This document shows, piece after piece, positions 17,495 to 27,233 of a DNA stretch of 64,000 nt; position 1 is the first letter of the stretch; each line of letters starts with the position of its first letter. Origin of the DNA: Clostridiales bacterium. GTDB lineage: Bacteria > Bacillota > Clostridia > Oscillospirales > Oscillospiraceae. The DNA lies in NCBI GenBank assembly GCA_020859945.1, contig JAJBVG010000079.1, forward strand, positions 1-64,000, written 5' to 3'. Position numbers and translations under genes: made by a program. The notes under the pieces are model-generated. The model had not been told where the DNA came from. It did no database searches and was given only the letters and a program-made list of their open reading frames with translations.

Positions 17495-17562
17495 AATGTA
17501 CCATTTTGGAGGAGTTTTTTCAAGGGATTTTGCCTGAACGGTCAAAATCCTGCGTAAACGGT
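17495..17562 (-). promoter_or_regulatory. Promoter (TTGAAA-17-TACATT) with upstream 20-bp-spaced direct repeats ACCGTT (candidate LytTR sites)
   Basis: Minus strand: ACCGTTTAC and ACCGTTCAG (AACGGT at 17557-17562 and 17537-17542 on plus); TTGAAA 17518-17523, TACATT 17495-17500. Confidence 0.5.
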
Positions 17563-17676
17563 AAGCGGTTCCAAAATTTAAAGCGTTTTATGTAATATTT
17601 TTGTGCAGTTTGCCATAGTCGAACAGCCGTATTTGCTGACAGACCGCGTCGATATTGGCCCACCTATCGCGGGACC

Positions 17677-18993
17677 TCAATGGGGCAGCGCCAGCGACAC
17701 CGAGGCATAGAACACCTCGTCCTCCCAGGTGAAAAAGACCGCGCCGTTGTGATTGGAGGCGATGGTACGCACCGAAGCTGTCCCCAGTCCGAATCCGTCA
17801 TGCCGGGAAGAGCAGAGCTTTCCATCCTTCCAGGTCGGTTCCCGCAGGCAGGTGTTGTCGATGGCCAGCAGCAGCGTGTCCCCCTGGGTTTTGGCCAGAA
17901 CGCGGATAAAGGGCGCAGTGCCGACCGCGTCCCGGCAGGAGAGTAGGGCGTTTTCCAGCAGGTTGCCCAGCATGGAGCAGAACTCTGGTTCGCTGATGGG
18001 CAGCGTCTCCGGCAGGTCCAGCCCCGCAGAAAAGTCGATGCCGGACTGGAGCGCCTCTTCATGATAGTAGCAGACGATTGTGTTGACGGCGTAGTTTTTG
18101 CAGAAAAAGACGGTCCTTTCCGGCGGCAGAGCGTCCTGATAGCGTTCCACATATTCCCGGAGGGCGTCCTGATCCCCGGTGCTCAGGTACTGGTTGATGA
18201 GACGCAGGTGCTGGGACAGGTCGTGCCGCGCCTGCCGGGTCTCGTCCATGTAGCGGGCAATTTGGCTGTACTGGGTGCGCTGGAGAGCCAGCAGGTTTTC
18301 CTGCTGGGTGGCCTTTTCCTCCAGCGCGGCCTCGTGGCGGATGCTGTCCAGTGCCCGGAGCAGGACACCGTACACGGCGACTATGTCCAGAAAAAGCAGC
18401 ACGTAGGCCAGGAAAAACCGGAACTGATGCACGTTTTGCGGGGTATGATTTCCGTTGTAGAGCTGGACGATCAACGTGGTCAGAGTCGGTAAAATCCAAA
18501 TCACATGCCAGAAAGAGGGCGCCTCCGTCGAAAACACCTTGTCCTTGGTGCGCTTCAGGAACAGCGTGACGAACGGGAGCGTCACGCCCAGGATAATCAC
18601 CTGGAACAACGTGCTTCGCAGCGTGTCGAAGGTCATATTGGGGTCGTAAAAGAGCATACACTCCAGATACCGCGCCGTCCCCCACACCAGGGAGATGTAG
18701 TCAAAGACAAAGACGTAAAGGAAAATCACCTTCCAGCGGTCCGCCTGGACGCAGATGAGAAAAATCACAAAACAGGCCGGGGCAAAGATGCCCTCTATAA
18801 GGGTCACTCCGTTGCCGCCCCGCGCCGACAGCGCCGCATAAAGAAACGACTGGAGCAGTTGGGCGGTGCCGACCACCAGGACGACGGTCCGGGTGGAGAA
18901 GCGGAGCTGTTTCCGAAACGGATAATAGGCCAGCAGCCGATAGGGGAGCGTGCCTGCCGTTGCGTAGAGGAACGCGATCCAAAACCGTTCCAT
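17677..18993 (-). CDS. GHKL-type sensor histidine kinase (AgrC/LytS-like)
   Basis: Multi-TM N terminus, TRQARHDLSQHLRLINQYL H box, GNLLENALLSC N box, GFGLGTASVR G box. Confidence 0.85.
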   Translation of the reverse strand: MERFWIAFLYATAGTLPYRLLAYYPFRKQLRFSTRTVVLVVGTAQLLQSFLYAALSARGGNGVTLIEGIFAPACFVIFLICVQADRWKVIFLYVFVFDYISLVWGTARYLECMLFYDPNMTFDTLRSTLFQVIILGVTLPFVTLFLKRTKDKVFSTEAPSFWHVIWILPTLTTLIVQLYNGNHTPQNVHQFRFFLAYVLLFLDIVAVYGVLLRALDSIRHEAALEEKATQQENLLALQRTQYSQIARYMDETRQARHDLSQHLRLINQYLSTGDQDALREYVERYQDALPPERTVFFCKNYAVNTIVCYYHEEALQSGIDFSAGLDLPETLPISEPEFCSMLGNLLENALLSCRDAVGTAPFIRVLAKTQGDTLLLAIDNTCLREPTWKDGKLCSSRHDGFGLGTASVRTIASNHNGAVFFTWEDEVFYASVSLALPH

Positions 18994-18995
18994 TC

Positions 18996-19742
18996 TCAAA
19001 CCCCCTTTGTGCGCAGCTGCACAAACTGAAACCGCTGGTATGCCTCGATGGTTTCCTTCGTTTTTCGCCTGCTGCAAAAAAGACGGCGTCCGTCCTTCAA
19101 ACAGATGTCCCCTTTGGAGCTGATGGAGACGACAAAGGAGAAGTTGACAGACATCCCGCGGGCATACTCATAAAAGCGCCCGGTCTTTGGCAGCAGATCC
19201 ATCAGTTCTCCGTGCTTCTGCGCTGTGAACACGTCTCCGGCTGCGGTGTGGAGCACACAGCCCCGTGGGACGGCCTCGATGTCGATCAGATCCTCCAGTA
19301 AAACGCTTCGGGTGGGCAGCGCCCTTCCGTCTGTGTCTTTCCCCTTGACGTCCAGGTATTCCGGGGAGGCCGCCGCCTCCCGCAGCCGTCCCATGCACCA
19401 GGGAATGGCCTCCGGCTGGATGGGTTTGACCAGGAAGTCCAGGGCGTGGATGCCGTAGCTGTCCAGGGCAAAGCCCTTTTCCGTGGTGGTAAAAACAATG
19501 GGCAGGTATTCGTCCTTTTCCCGTACCTTCCAGGCAGCGTCAATGCCGGTCATGCCCTTGCCCAGCATGATGTCCAGAAAGATGGCGCTGCAAAATCCCC
19601 GGCGGAAGTCTGCCAGAAAATCCTCCGCGCTGGAGTAAACAGAAAATTCCACAGGCTCGTCGTGGGCGGCGCAGTCGCTTTTGATGAGATCCATCAGATG
19701 CTTCCTGTCTGCCTCTATATCCTCTACGATGACGAAATGCAT
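18996..19742 (-). CDS. LytTR family response regulator
   Basis: MHFVIVEDIEADRKHLMDLI...AIFLDIMLGKGMTGIDAA receiver; C-terminal LytTR-like domain (GRFYEYARGMSVNFSFV). Confidence 0.9.
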   Translation of the reverse strand: MHFVIVEDIEADRKHLMDLIKSDCAAHDEPVEFSVYSSAEDFLADFRRGFCSAIFLDIMLGKGMTGIDAAWKVREKDEYLPIVFTTTEKGFALDSYGIHALDFLVKPIQPEAIPWCMGRLREAAASPEYLDVKGKDTDGRALPTRSVLLEDLIDIEAVPRGCVLHTAAGDVFTAQKHGELMDLLPKTGRFYEYARGMSVNFSFVVSISSKGDICLKDGRRLFCSRRKTKETIEAYQRFQFVQLRTKGV

Positions 19743-20075
19743 AAAACCACCTCATATGTTGCGAAGGTCCCACAGTGGTTGGCTGTTTGCGCGCGTTTTT
19801 TTCAAAATAGATGGGCGGTAGACAGCCCTGAAAGATTTCTGCGTCCTGCCGCAGAGAAAGTGGACTTCCACCTATAAGCGAAAATAGTTTAGCACAGAAG
19901 GCGTATTACAAACAAGAGTAAATATAAACAGAATTATAACGTTTTAAAGGGGGGAACGCCGCACAATGAAAACGCCAAATCCAGGTGTCGGCGACGGACA
20001 AAGCGCTCAAACCCCCTGTGACGCCGTCCCGGTCAGGTTCCGGAAAACCGCGCCTCAGGGGGCAAGGGAAATATT

Positions 20076-20750
20076 TCAACGGAAAACGGCGCCGTCCTCG
20101 CCGTAAACCTCGTTTCGGTGGCAGCGCACGAAGTCCGGTTTGGCCGCTGGCGTTTCCGCCGACAGGGTGTCGATAATGAGAGCGGGGTTCAGTCCCGGGT
20201 TCTGAGCGGCCAGGCGCGCGGAAAAAATCAGCTTGTCCGGTTGCTCCTCCAATGACAAGCTTTTCACCATTGGGATGATGTCCAGCTCGGTGTAGCCTTT
20301 TTTTGCCTTTTTGGATTTCTTCTGGATGACGCAGCTCTCCCGGCCCAGCAGCTCCCGCAGGGCGGCGGGGGCGGCGGTGGGAACGCCGTCGTCGTATTCC
20401 AGCGTCACCGTCCAGTCCAGGTCCACGATTTTTTTGCAGGGGATCTTCGCCTCGTAGCACTCCCGGACATGGATTCCTTCGGGCAGAGCGCGGTTCAGTC
20501 GCTCTACCACCTCGTCGAAGGAGAAAGGGGACTCCAGGTTGAACTCCAGAATCTCGCAGTCGCTGGAGTACCCCAGGCTCAGGGGCAGGGCGATGGAGAC
20601 GAACACATGGCGGTTGAAGCCTTCGGTCTGCCAAATTTCCACCCCGGAGCGGAGAAACGCCCGTTGGAAGGTGGCCATCAGGTCCAGATGGGAGATGTAG
20701 CAGGCCCGTCCGCTCTTGGTAAAGAGCAGCCTGTTTTTGTGCATTGCCAT
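20076..20750 (-). CDS. TIGR03936-type radical-SAM-associated protein (DUF2344)
   Basis: LLFTKSGRACYISHLDLMATFQRAFLRSG; adjacent to the TIGR03960-like gene. Confidence 0.85.
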   Translation of the reverse strand: MAMHKNRLLFTKSGRACYISHLDLMATFQRAFLRSGVEIWQTEGFNRHVFVSIALPLSLGYSSDCEILEFNLESPFSFDEVVERLNRALPEGIHVRECYEAKIPCKKIVDLDWTVTLEYDDGVPTAAPAALRELLGRESCVIQKKSKKAKKGYTELDIIPMVKSLSLEEQPDKLIFSARLAAQNPGLNPALIIDTLSAETPAAKPDFVRCHRNEVYGEDGAVFR

Positions 20751-20753
20751 CGC

Positions 20754-22598
20754 TTACCTCCTGTCCTCGTCGCAGACCCCGCCGGGGATCAGCTTGGTCG
20801 CGCCGCAGCCCATACACTTCACCCGGCAGTCCGGGGTGATGACAGACTTGTACGCCTGCTCCCGCTCCCGCCACAGGTAGTCGGGCCGCACGCCCACGTC
20901 GATCATGGACCAGGGCAGCACCTCGCAGCGGGGGCGCTCCCGCCGGGCGTAAAAGTCCGGGGCGGTGCCGGTGGCGGCAAAGGCATCCATCCACCGCTGG
21001 AAGGAGAAGTAGTCGCTCCAGGAATCCATTTTGCCGCCGGTGCGCCAGACCTCCTCCAGCGCCCGGCCCAGCCGCCGGTCGCCCCGTGCCAAAACCGCCT
21101 CGATGTAGCTGGTGTCAGTCTCGTGCCAGTTGTACTGGATGGATTTGTTGTGAATGGCCCCCCGCAGCAGGTCCACCCGGCGCTGGTATTCCTCCATGGA
21201 AATTTGCTCTTCCCACTGGAAGGGGGTGAAGGGCTTGGGGACGAAAAAGGAGGTAGAGATGGTAATGCGCACGCCACGGGCGCGGCTGGCGGCGTGGTTC
21301 CGCCAGGTCCAGTAGACCTTTTGGGCCAGGTCCGCGATGCCCAGCACATCCTCGTCGGTCTCGGTGGGAAGGCCCAGCATAAAGTAGAGCTTGACCGCGC
21401 TGCACCCGCCCTCGAACACCGTCTGACAGGACTTCAACAGGTCCTCCTCGGTGACGTTTTTGTTGATGGCGTCCCGGAGCCGCTGGGTGCCCGCTTCCGG
21501 CGCGAAGGTGATGGAGCTTTTGCGGGAGCGCTGGAGCCGCTGCATCAGCGACATGGAGAAGCCGTCCGCCCGGAGGGAGGGCAGGTTCAGGTTGATGTTC
21601 CGGGGTTCGCAGTAGTCCAGCAGGCCGTCGCAGACCGCCTCCAGCCCCCGGTAGTCGCTGGAGGACAGGCTGGAAAGCGTCACCTCCTGATAGCCGGAGT
21701 CCTTGCAGGACTCAATGCCCTGTTCCACCAATGTTTTCACGCTTTTGGGCCGGACGGGGCGGTAGCAGTACCCCGCCTGACAGAACCGGCAGCCCCGGAT
21801 GCAGCCCCGGAATACCTCCAGCATCACCCGGTCGTGGACGATTTCGGTGGAGGGGACAATGGTGTGGGTGGGGTAATAGGACTTGTCCATGTCCCGGACG
21901 ATGCGTTTCGTCACCAGCGGCGGCGCGCCGTGGGTGGGGGTGATGGCGTGAATGGTGCCGTCGGCGTTGTAGGACACGTCATAAAAGGCGGGGACGTAAA
22001 TGCCCTGGATCTGCGCTGCCCGCTCCAGGAAGACCAGCCGGCTGCCGCCCTCCCGTTTGACCTGGCGGTACAGTTCAATGAGTTCACAGTTGACCTCCTC
22101 GCCCTCGCCCAGGATGAACAGGTCGATGAAGTCGGCCAAAGGTTCCCCGTTGTAAGCGCAGGTGCCTCCTGCCACCACGATGGGGTCGTTTTCGCCCCGC
22201 TGGTCGCTGTGGAGGGGGATGCCGCCCAGGTCCAGCATATTCAGCACGTTGGTATAGGCCATCTCGTAGCCCAGGGAGAAGCCCACCATGTCGAAAGCGG
22301 AGAGTGGGTCGCCGCTCTCCAGCGCGTAGAGGGGGAGGTTTGCCCGGCGCAGCTCGTCCTCCATGTCTCCCCAGGGGGCGAAGCACCGCTCACACCAGAC
22401 GCCCTCCATCTCATTGATGACGCCGTAGAGAATGCGCAGTCCCAGGTTGGACATGCCGATTTCGTAGGTGTCGGGGAAACAGAAGGCGAAGCGGGTGTCT
22501 ACCGTCGCCTTGTCCTTGATGATTTCATTGTATTCTCCGCCGGTGTAGCGGGCGGGTTTTTGCACCCGGAGCAAAATGCGTTCCAGTTTGGGGTCCAT
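20754..22598 (-). CDS. TIGR03960-type B12-binding radical SAM protein
   Basis: EVFRGCIRGCRFCQAGYCYRPVR radical SAM Cys motif. Confidence 0.9.
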   Translation of the reverse strand: MDPKLERILLRVQKPARYTGGEYNEIIKDKATVDTRFAFCFPDTYEIGMSNLGLRILYGVINEMEGVWCERCFAPWGDMEDELRRANLPLYALESGDPLSAFDMVGFSLGYEMAYTNVLNMLDLGGIPLHSDQRGENDPIVVAGGTCAYNGEPLADFIDLFILGEGEEVNCELIELYRQVKREGGSRLVFLERAAQIQGIYVPAFYDVSYNADGTIHAITPTHGAPPLVTKRIVRDMDKSYYPTHTIVPSTEIVHDRVMLEVFRGCIRGCRFCQAGYCYRPVRPKSVKTLVEQGIESCKDSGYQEVTLSSLSSSDYRGLEAVCDGLLDYCEPRNINLNLPSLRADGFSMSLMQRLQRSRKSSITFAPEAGTQRLRDAINKNVTEEDLLKSCQTVFEGGCSAVKLYFMLGLPTETDEDVLGIADLAQKVYWTWRNHAASRARGVRITISTSFFVPKPFTPFQWEEQISMEEYQRRVDLLRGAIHNKSIQYNWHETDTSYIEAVLARGDRRLGRALEEVWRTGGKMDSWSDYFSFQRWMDAFAATGTAPDFYARRERPRCEVLPWSMIDVGVRPDYLWREREQAYKSVITPDCRVKCMGCGATKLIPGGVCDEDRR

Positions 22599-22689
22599 AT
22601 CGGTACCTGCCTTTTGGGGCCGTGTGGGAAAGTTCCCGGCCCGGTGTAGTCCTCACCATTTTACCCGATTGTATGGAAAAAAACAAGTG

Positions 22690-23292
22690 CTAGACGTTCC
22701 TTTCCTGTTCGGAAAGAATCAGCCACACCGCCACCACCAACAGAGAAGGGTTGCCCAGCGCCGCGCACCATGCCCCCGGTGGCAGCAGCGCCAGCTTCAG
22801 CAGCCGGGAAAGGCCCGCTGTCACCCGGTCCGCCCGGTCCAGGGGACAGAGAGCGCTCAGCGCCCCGTGGAGAACGCGGCTGCCGTCCAGCGGGAGGATG
22901 GGGAGCAGGTTGAACAGAGCCAGCATCAGACTGGCCCCGGCAAAAAGATAGCGCAGCTGGCCGGGCAGGGGAGAGGCCAGCGCAAGGGCCGCCGTGAGCA
23001 GATTGACCAGCGGTCCCGCCAGCGCCACCAGACACTCCTCCGCTCCGCTGCGGCACCGCCCACCCAAATCCAGTTCCGCTCCCACCAGCGATAGCCGCAG
23101 ACGGCGGACGGGAACGCCCAGCGCCCGGCAGCAGAGGATGTGACCCATCTCGTGGAGGGCGGCGGCCAGGCCGCAGCAGCCCAGCACCGGCCCCACTCCT
23201 GTATAGAGCAGCAGCGCCAGCAGAAAGAGAAAGTCCGCCGTCAGCGTCACTCGCCCAGCGGTCAGCCCCCGGCGGTCGAAGCGGACGCTCAC
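22690..23292 (-). CDS. M50 site-2 protease (SpoIVFB-like)
   Basis: HEMGH and NLLPILPLDGSR motifs in a polytopic protein. Confidence 0.85.
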   Translation of the reverse strand: MSVRFDRRGLTAGRVTLTADFLFLLALLLYTGVGPVLGCCGLAAALHEMGHILCCRALGVPVRRLRLSLVGAELDLGGRCRSGAEECLVALAGPLVNLLTAALALASPLPGQLRYLFAGASLMLALFNLLPILPLDGSRVLHGALSALCPLDRADRVTAGLSRLLKLALLPPGAWCAALGNPSLLVVAVWLILSEQERNV

Positions 23293-23720
23293 TCTTCAAT
23301 CGGGAGCAGATGGGCGCAGAGGGCCGCCGCGTCCCCGTCCCAGGTCAGGAAAAACTGCACCTCCTCTGATAAGAGAATGTTTGCCGCTGCGGGAAGGGCC
23401 TCGTCCACCGCCGTCTCCGCCGGGGCGAACACCGCCACGCACCAGTCGCCCACCGCCTCCAGTGGGTCGCCGCCCTGGGCCAGTTCCTCCCCAAGAGCGG
23501 AAAAGGCGGCTTGGAAGTCGGTGGTGCCGGTCAGCGCCTCCGTCAGATACTGCTGATACACCGCCGTTTGCTGGGGAAACTGGGTCTTGCCCACAAAGCA
23601 GACCAGAAACAGCCCCACCGCCGCCAGCAGTTGGGCCAGCGCACCCAGCCCGGTGGCGGAGCGCCGTCTGTTTCGCTCCCGCCGGGGCGGGTGGTTCTTT
23701 GTGCCGTAGGTCATCGCCAT
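23289..23720 (-). CDS. Single-TM hypothetical protein, possibly SpoIVFA-like partner of the M50 protease
   Basis: Basic N terminus plus TM; 4-nt overlap with the M50 gene; partner role inferred only from position. Confidence 0.4.
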   Translation of the reverse strand: MAMTYGTKNHPPRRERNRRRSATGLGALAQLLAAVGLFLVCFVGKTQFPQQTAVYQQYLTEALTGTTDFQAAFSALGEELAQGGDPLEAVGDWCVAVFAPAETAVDEALPAAANILLSEEVQFFLTWDGDAAALCAHLLPIEE

Positions 23721-23787
23721 TGCAATCGCCTCCTGTCCCTGACCTATGCCCGTCCCGCGAAAATCAGAACAAAAACGCAAAAAACGC

Positions 23788-23816
23788 TTGCAATTCCATC
23801 GCAGGTGTGATATAGT
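23788..23816 (+). promoter_or_regulatory. Sigma-A promoter for rplS
   Basis: TTGCAA-17-TATAGT. Confidence 0.6.
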
Positions 23817-23919
23817 GTACCGGTCTGAACAAAGGGTGGTCCTCTGCCACAGCCCCAAGCGGAGCGGGACAAGGTTCCCAGCGGGCATGAACACCTATAA
23901 TCACAGGAGGAAACAAACC

Positions 23920-24261
23920 ATGAATCTCGTTGAAACGCTGAATGCGCAGAACATGAAGACCGATGTGCCGAAAATCGAGATCGGCTCCACGGTCCGCGTC
24001 CATGTCAAGATCAAGGAAGGCACCAAAGAGCGTATCCAGGTCTTTGAAGGCACCGTCATCGCCAAGAAGCACGGCGGCGTGGCCGAGACCTTTACCGTCC
24101 GCCGCATCTCTTACGGCGTGGGCGTGGAGAAGGTCTTCCCCGTTCACTCCCCCAACGTCGTCAAGGTGGAGACTGTCCGCCGCGGCAAGGTCCGTCGGGC
24201 CAAGCTGTACTATCTGCGCGACCGGGTGGGCAAGGCCGCCAAGGTCAAGGAGAAGCTGTAA
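23920..24261 (+). CDS. rplS: 50S ribosomal protein L19
   Basis: [28 protein letters not shown]...[17 protein letters not shown]. Confidence 0.98.
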   Translation: MNLVETLNAQNMKTDVPKIEIGSTVRVHVKIKEGTKERIQVFEGTVIAKKHGGVAETFTVRRISYGVGVEKVFPVHSPNVVKVETVRRGKVRRAKLYYLRDRVGKAAKVKEKL

Positions 24262-24274
24262 TTTCCTGGAGCAG

Positions 24275-24304
24275 AAAAAAGGAGCGGGCAACCGCTCCTT
24301 TTTT
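24275..24304. terminator. Intrinsic terminator
   Basis: AAAAAAGGAGCGggcaacCGCTCCTTTTTT. Confidence 0.85.
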
Positions 24305-24334
24305 GCACAGGGGATAATAGGATACGATGACACT

Positions 24335-25294
24335 ATGAAGAAGCGACAGAACCGGGGCGGCGCGAACAACAACCCCCGCAAAGCCCGCCCCGTCAAAAAA
24401 GAGACCCCCCAGAACCAGGATGCCATGACCATCCAATGGTATCCCGGTCACATGGCCAAGACCCGCCGGATGATCCAGGAGAATTTGAAGCTGGTGGATT
24501 TGGTGGTGGAGATCATCGACGCCCGCATCCCCTTGGCCAGCCGCAATCCCGACCTGGACGGACTGGTGGAGGGCAAGCCCCGGCTGATTTTGCTCAACCG
24601 GGCGGACCAAGCCGACCCCGCCATGAACCAGCGGTGGGCGGAGTATTTCCGTAGCCGGGGGATGTCCGTCCTCCAGACGGACTGCAAGACCGGCGCGGGG
24701 GTGAAGCAGTTCTCCCCGGTGGTCAAGGCGATTTTGAAGGACCAAATCGAACGCTGGCGGGAGAAGGGCCTGCTGGGTCGCCCGGTGCGGGTGATGGTGG
24801 TGGGGGTCCCCAACGTGGGCAAGTCCACCTTTATCAATAAGGTTGCCAACCGGAAATCTGCCATCGCCCAGAACCGCCCCGGTGTCACCCGGGGCAAGCA
24901 GTGGGTGAACGTGGACGAGGGGCTGGACCTGCTGGACACGCCGGGCATCCTCTGGCCAAAGTTCGAGGACCCTACCGTGGGGATGTATCTGGCCTTTACC
25001 GGCGCGGTGAAGGACACCATTTTAGATGTAGAGACCCTGGCAAACCACCTGATGAAGCTGCTGGCAAGCCGCTACCCGGAGGCGGTGTCCGCCCGCTACA
25101 AGCTGGACATCCCGCCGGACTTCGACAGCTGGGCGCTGGTGGAGCAGGCCGGGCGGAACCGGGGATTCCTGATTTCCGGCGGCGAGGTGGACACCGAGCG
25201 GATGAGCCGTGTGTTGCTGGAGGAATATCGCTCTGGCAAGCTGGGACGCTTTACACTGGAGACGCCGCCCACAGCAGGGGAGAACAGCCGATGA
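24335..25294 (+). CDS. ylqF: Ribosome biogenesis GTPase YlqF/RbgA
   Basis: WYPGHMAKTRRMI, LLNRADQAD, GVPNVGKSTFIN, circularly permuted GTPase. Confidence 0.95.
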   Translation: MKKRQNRGGANNNPRKARPVKKETPQNQDAMTIQWYPGHMAKTRRMIQENLKLVDLVVEIIDARIPLASRNPDLDGLVEGKPRLILLNRADQADPAMNQRWAEYFRSRGMSVLQTDCKTGAGVKQFSPVVKAILKDQIERWREKGLLGRPVRVMVVGVPNVGKSTFINKVANRKSAIAQNRPGVTRGKQWVNVDEGLDLLDTPGILWPKFEDPTVGMYLAFTGAVKDTILDVETLANHLMKLLASRYPEAVSARYKLDIPPDFDSWALVEQAGRNRGFLISGGEVDTERMSRVLLEEYRSGKLGRFTLETPPTAGENSR

Positions 25295-25908
25295 AAAAGC
25301 AGGTAACGGAACCAATCGACCGCTGGAGCATCGAGCGGGAGTGCTGCGCCGCCGGGTGGAAGTCGGTTTGCGGCGCGGACGAGGCCGGGGCCGGCCCCCT
25401 GGCCGGGGCGGTCTACGGCGCGGCGGTGATCTTACCGCCGGATTACGACCTGCCGTATCTCAATGATTCCAAAAAAGTGACGGAAAAGCGCCGGGAAGTG
25501 CTGTTTGGGCAAATCAAAGAGCAGGCAATTGCCTGGGCGGTGGCTTGGGCCACGGAGCAGGAAATTGACGAGATCAATATCCTCAACGCTCGGATGCTGG
25601 CCATGAACCGGGCCATCCAGCAGCTGGACCCGGCGGCGGACTTCGCCCTCATCGACGGGAATTGCAGCCGGAACATTCAAATCCCTAACCGGATGGTTGT
25701 AAAGGGAGATAGCTTGTCAGCCTCTATTGCCGCCGCGTCCATCCTGGCGAAGGTCAGTAGGGACCATTATATGCTGGAGATGGCGGAGCTGTACCCCGAA
25801 TACCAGTTCCAACGGCACAAGGGCTACCCCACCAAGCTCCATTATGAGATGCTGCGGAAATACGGCCCCTGTCCCATCCACCGCAAGACCTTTTTGAAAA
25901 AGCTGTGA
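25291..25908 (+). CDS. rnhB: Ribonuclease HII
   Basis: CGADEAGAGPLAGAVYGAAVIL, SKKVTEKRRE, ASILAKVSRD. Confidence 0.96.
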   Translation: MKKQVTEPIDRWSIERECCAAGWKSVCGADEAGAGPLAGAVYGAAVILPPDYDLPYLNDSKKVTEKRREVLFGQIKEQAIAWAVAWATEQEIDEINILNARMLAMNRAIQQLDPAADFALIDGNCSRNIQIPNRMVVKGDSLSASIAAASILAKVSRDHYMLEMAELYPEYQFQRHKGYPTKLHYEMLRKYGPCPIHRKTFLKKL

Positions 25909-26291
25909 CCGGCGGGGCATCGGCCCGGCTGGGCCAGTGGGGAGAGCGGCAGGTGCGCCGGGTGCTGGAGCGCCAGGGCGTGACCATTCTGACGGCCAAC
26001 TGGCGCTGTCCCTATGGGGAAATCGACATCATCGCCGCCACGGAGAAGGAAATCTGCTTTGTGGAGGTCAAGACCCGCCGCTCCCGCTCCTATATGGAGA
26101 TACGGGAGGCGGTGAGTGCGTCCAAGCAGCGAAAATTATTGCTGGCGGCGGAGCTGTACTTACAGGAACACCCGGAGGAACGCCGTCAGCCCCGGTTCGA
26201 CGTGGCGGAGGTCTACGCACCCCAGGGGACGGACACCTTCCAGCCTGAAATTTGCTATTACCCCAACGCCTTCGACGGAAGTGGAGGTTGA
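25905..26291 (+). CDS. YraN family protein (UPF0102)
   Basis: GTGA overlap with rnhB; GEIDIIAATEKEICFVEVKTRRS. Confidence 0.92.
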   Translation: MTGGASARLGQWGERQVRRVLERQGVTILTANWRCPYGEIDIIAATEKEICFVEVKTRRSRSYMEIREAVSASKQRKLLLAAELYLQEHPEERRQPRFDVAEVYAPQGTDTFQPEICYYPNAFDGSGG

Positions 26292-26294
26292 AAA

Positions 26295-27233
26295 ATGAAG
26301 CTATCTGTTTTTGACGGCCACTGTGACACCATCAGCCGCCTGGCCCGGATGCCCATGGAGCGGCTGGCGGGCAACAGCGGTCAGTGGGATTTGGACCGGG
26401 TGGGGGACTTCGGGCAACAGGCCCAGTTCTTCGCCATCTTCTGGGATTCCTCCCTGCCCATGACCAAATCGGTGGTCAAACGGGAGTTCAAGACGTTCCA
26501 GAAGGAGTGCAAAACGTACCGTGACCGCATCCAGCACTGCCGCACCGCTCGGGAGGCCAAGGACGCCATGAGCCAGGGCAAGGTGGCGGCGTTCCTCTCG
26601 GTGGAGGGGGCGGAGCTGATCGGCTGCTCTCTGGAGGGGCTGCAAGACGCCTATGACAAGGGCGTCCGGGCGGTGAACCTGACCTGGAACCACGCCAACG
26701 CCCTCTCCGGCAGCCACATGGACCACCCCGAACAGGGCCTGACCCCGCTGGGAGTGGAATACGTGCAGAAAATGCAGCAGCTGGGGATGCTGGTGGACGT
26801 GTCCCATCTCTCCGACCCCGGCTTCTGGGGCGTGATGGAGAATGCGACCAAGCCCATCATGGCCAGCCATTCCAACAGCCGTGCCGTCTTTTCTCATATA
26901 AGGAACTTGACGGACGAACAATTTACTGCCATAATGAAGAATCATGGCGTGGCGGGTCTGAACGCCTACGCCGCCTTTCTGGGCGGCGGCGTCGTCACCG
27001 GCGACACCCTGCTGGCCCACCTGGAACACTTCCTCTCCCTGGGCGGGGAGAAGAACGTGGCCCTGGGCGGCGACTGGGACGGCTGTGACCGGTTGCCCCA
27101 GGGCTATACCGGCGTGTGGAGTTGGGCGGACTTTTATGAGACAATGCTGCGGCACAACTACCCGGAGTCCCTGGTCAAAGACCTGTTTTTCAACAATCTG
27201 ATGAGGACGGTGAAGCAAGTATGTACTATGTGA
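26295..27233 (+). CDS. Membrane dipeptidase family protein (peptidase M19)
   Basis: FDGHCDTISRL, LTWNHANALSGS, DVSHLSDPGFW. Confidence 0.92.
   Translation: MKLSVFDGHCDTISRLARMPMERLAGNSGQWDLDRVGDFGQQAQFFAIFWDSSLPMTKSVVKREFKTFQKECKTYRDRIQHCRTAREAKDAMSQGKVAAFLSVEGAELIGCSLEGLQDAYDKGVRAVNLTWNHANALSGSHMDHPEQGLTPLGVEYVQKMQQLGMLVDVSHLSDPGFWGVMENATKPIMASHSNSRAVFSHIRNLTDEQFTAIMKNHGVAGLNAYAAFLGGGVVTGDTLLAHLEHFLSLGGEKNVALGGDWDGCDRLPQGYTGVWSWADFYETMLRHNYPESLVKDLFFNNLMRTVKQVCTM

Noticed and set aside
19966-20106. 46-aa plus-strand ORF MKTPNPGVGDGQSAQTPCDAVPVRFRKTAPQGAREIFQRKTAPSSP
   Set aside because: Has a G-rich upstream stretch but overlaps the 3' end of the DUF2344-like gene and lacks a convincing promoter or coding character
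20469-22649. 726-aa plus-strand ORF antisense to the radical SAM gene
   Set aside because: Antisense artefact; minus-strand protein has an intact CxxxCxxC motif
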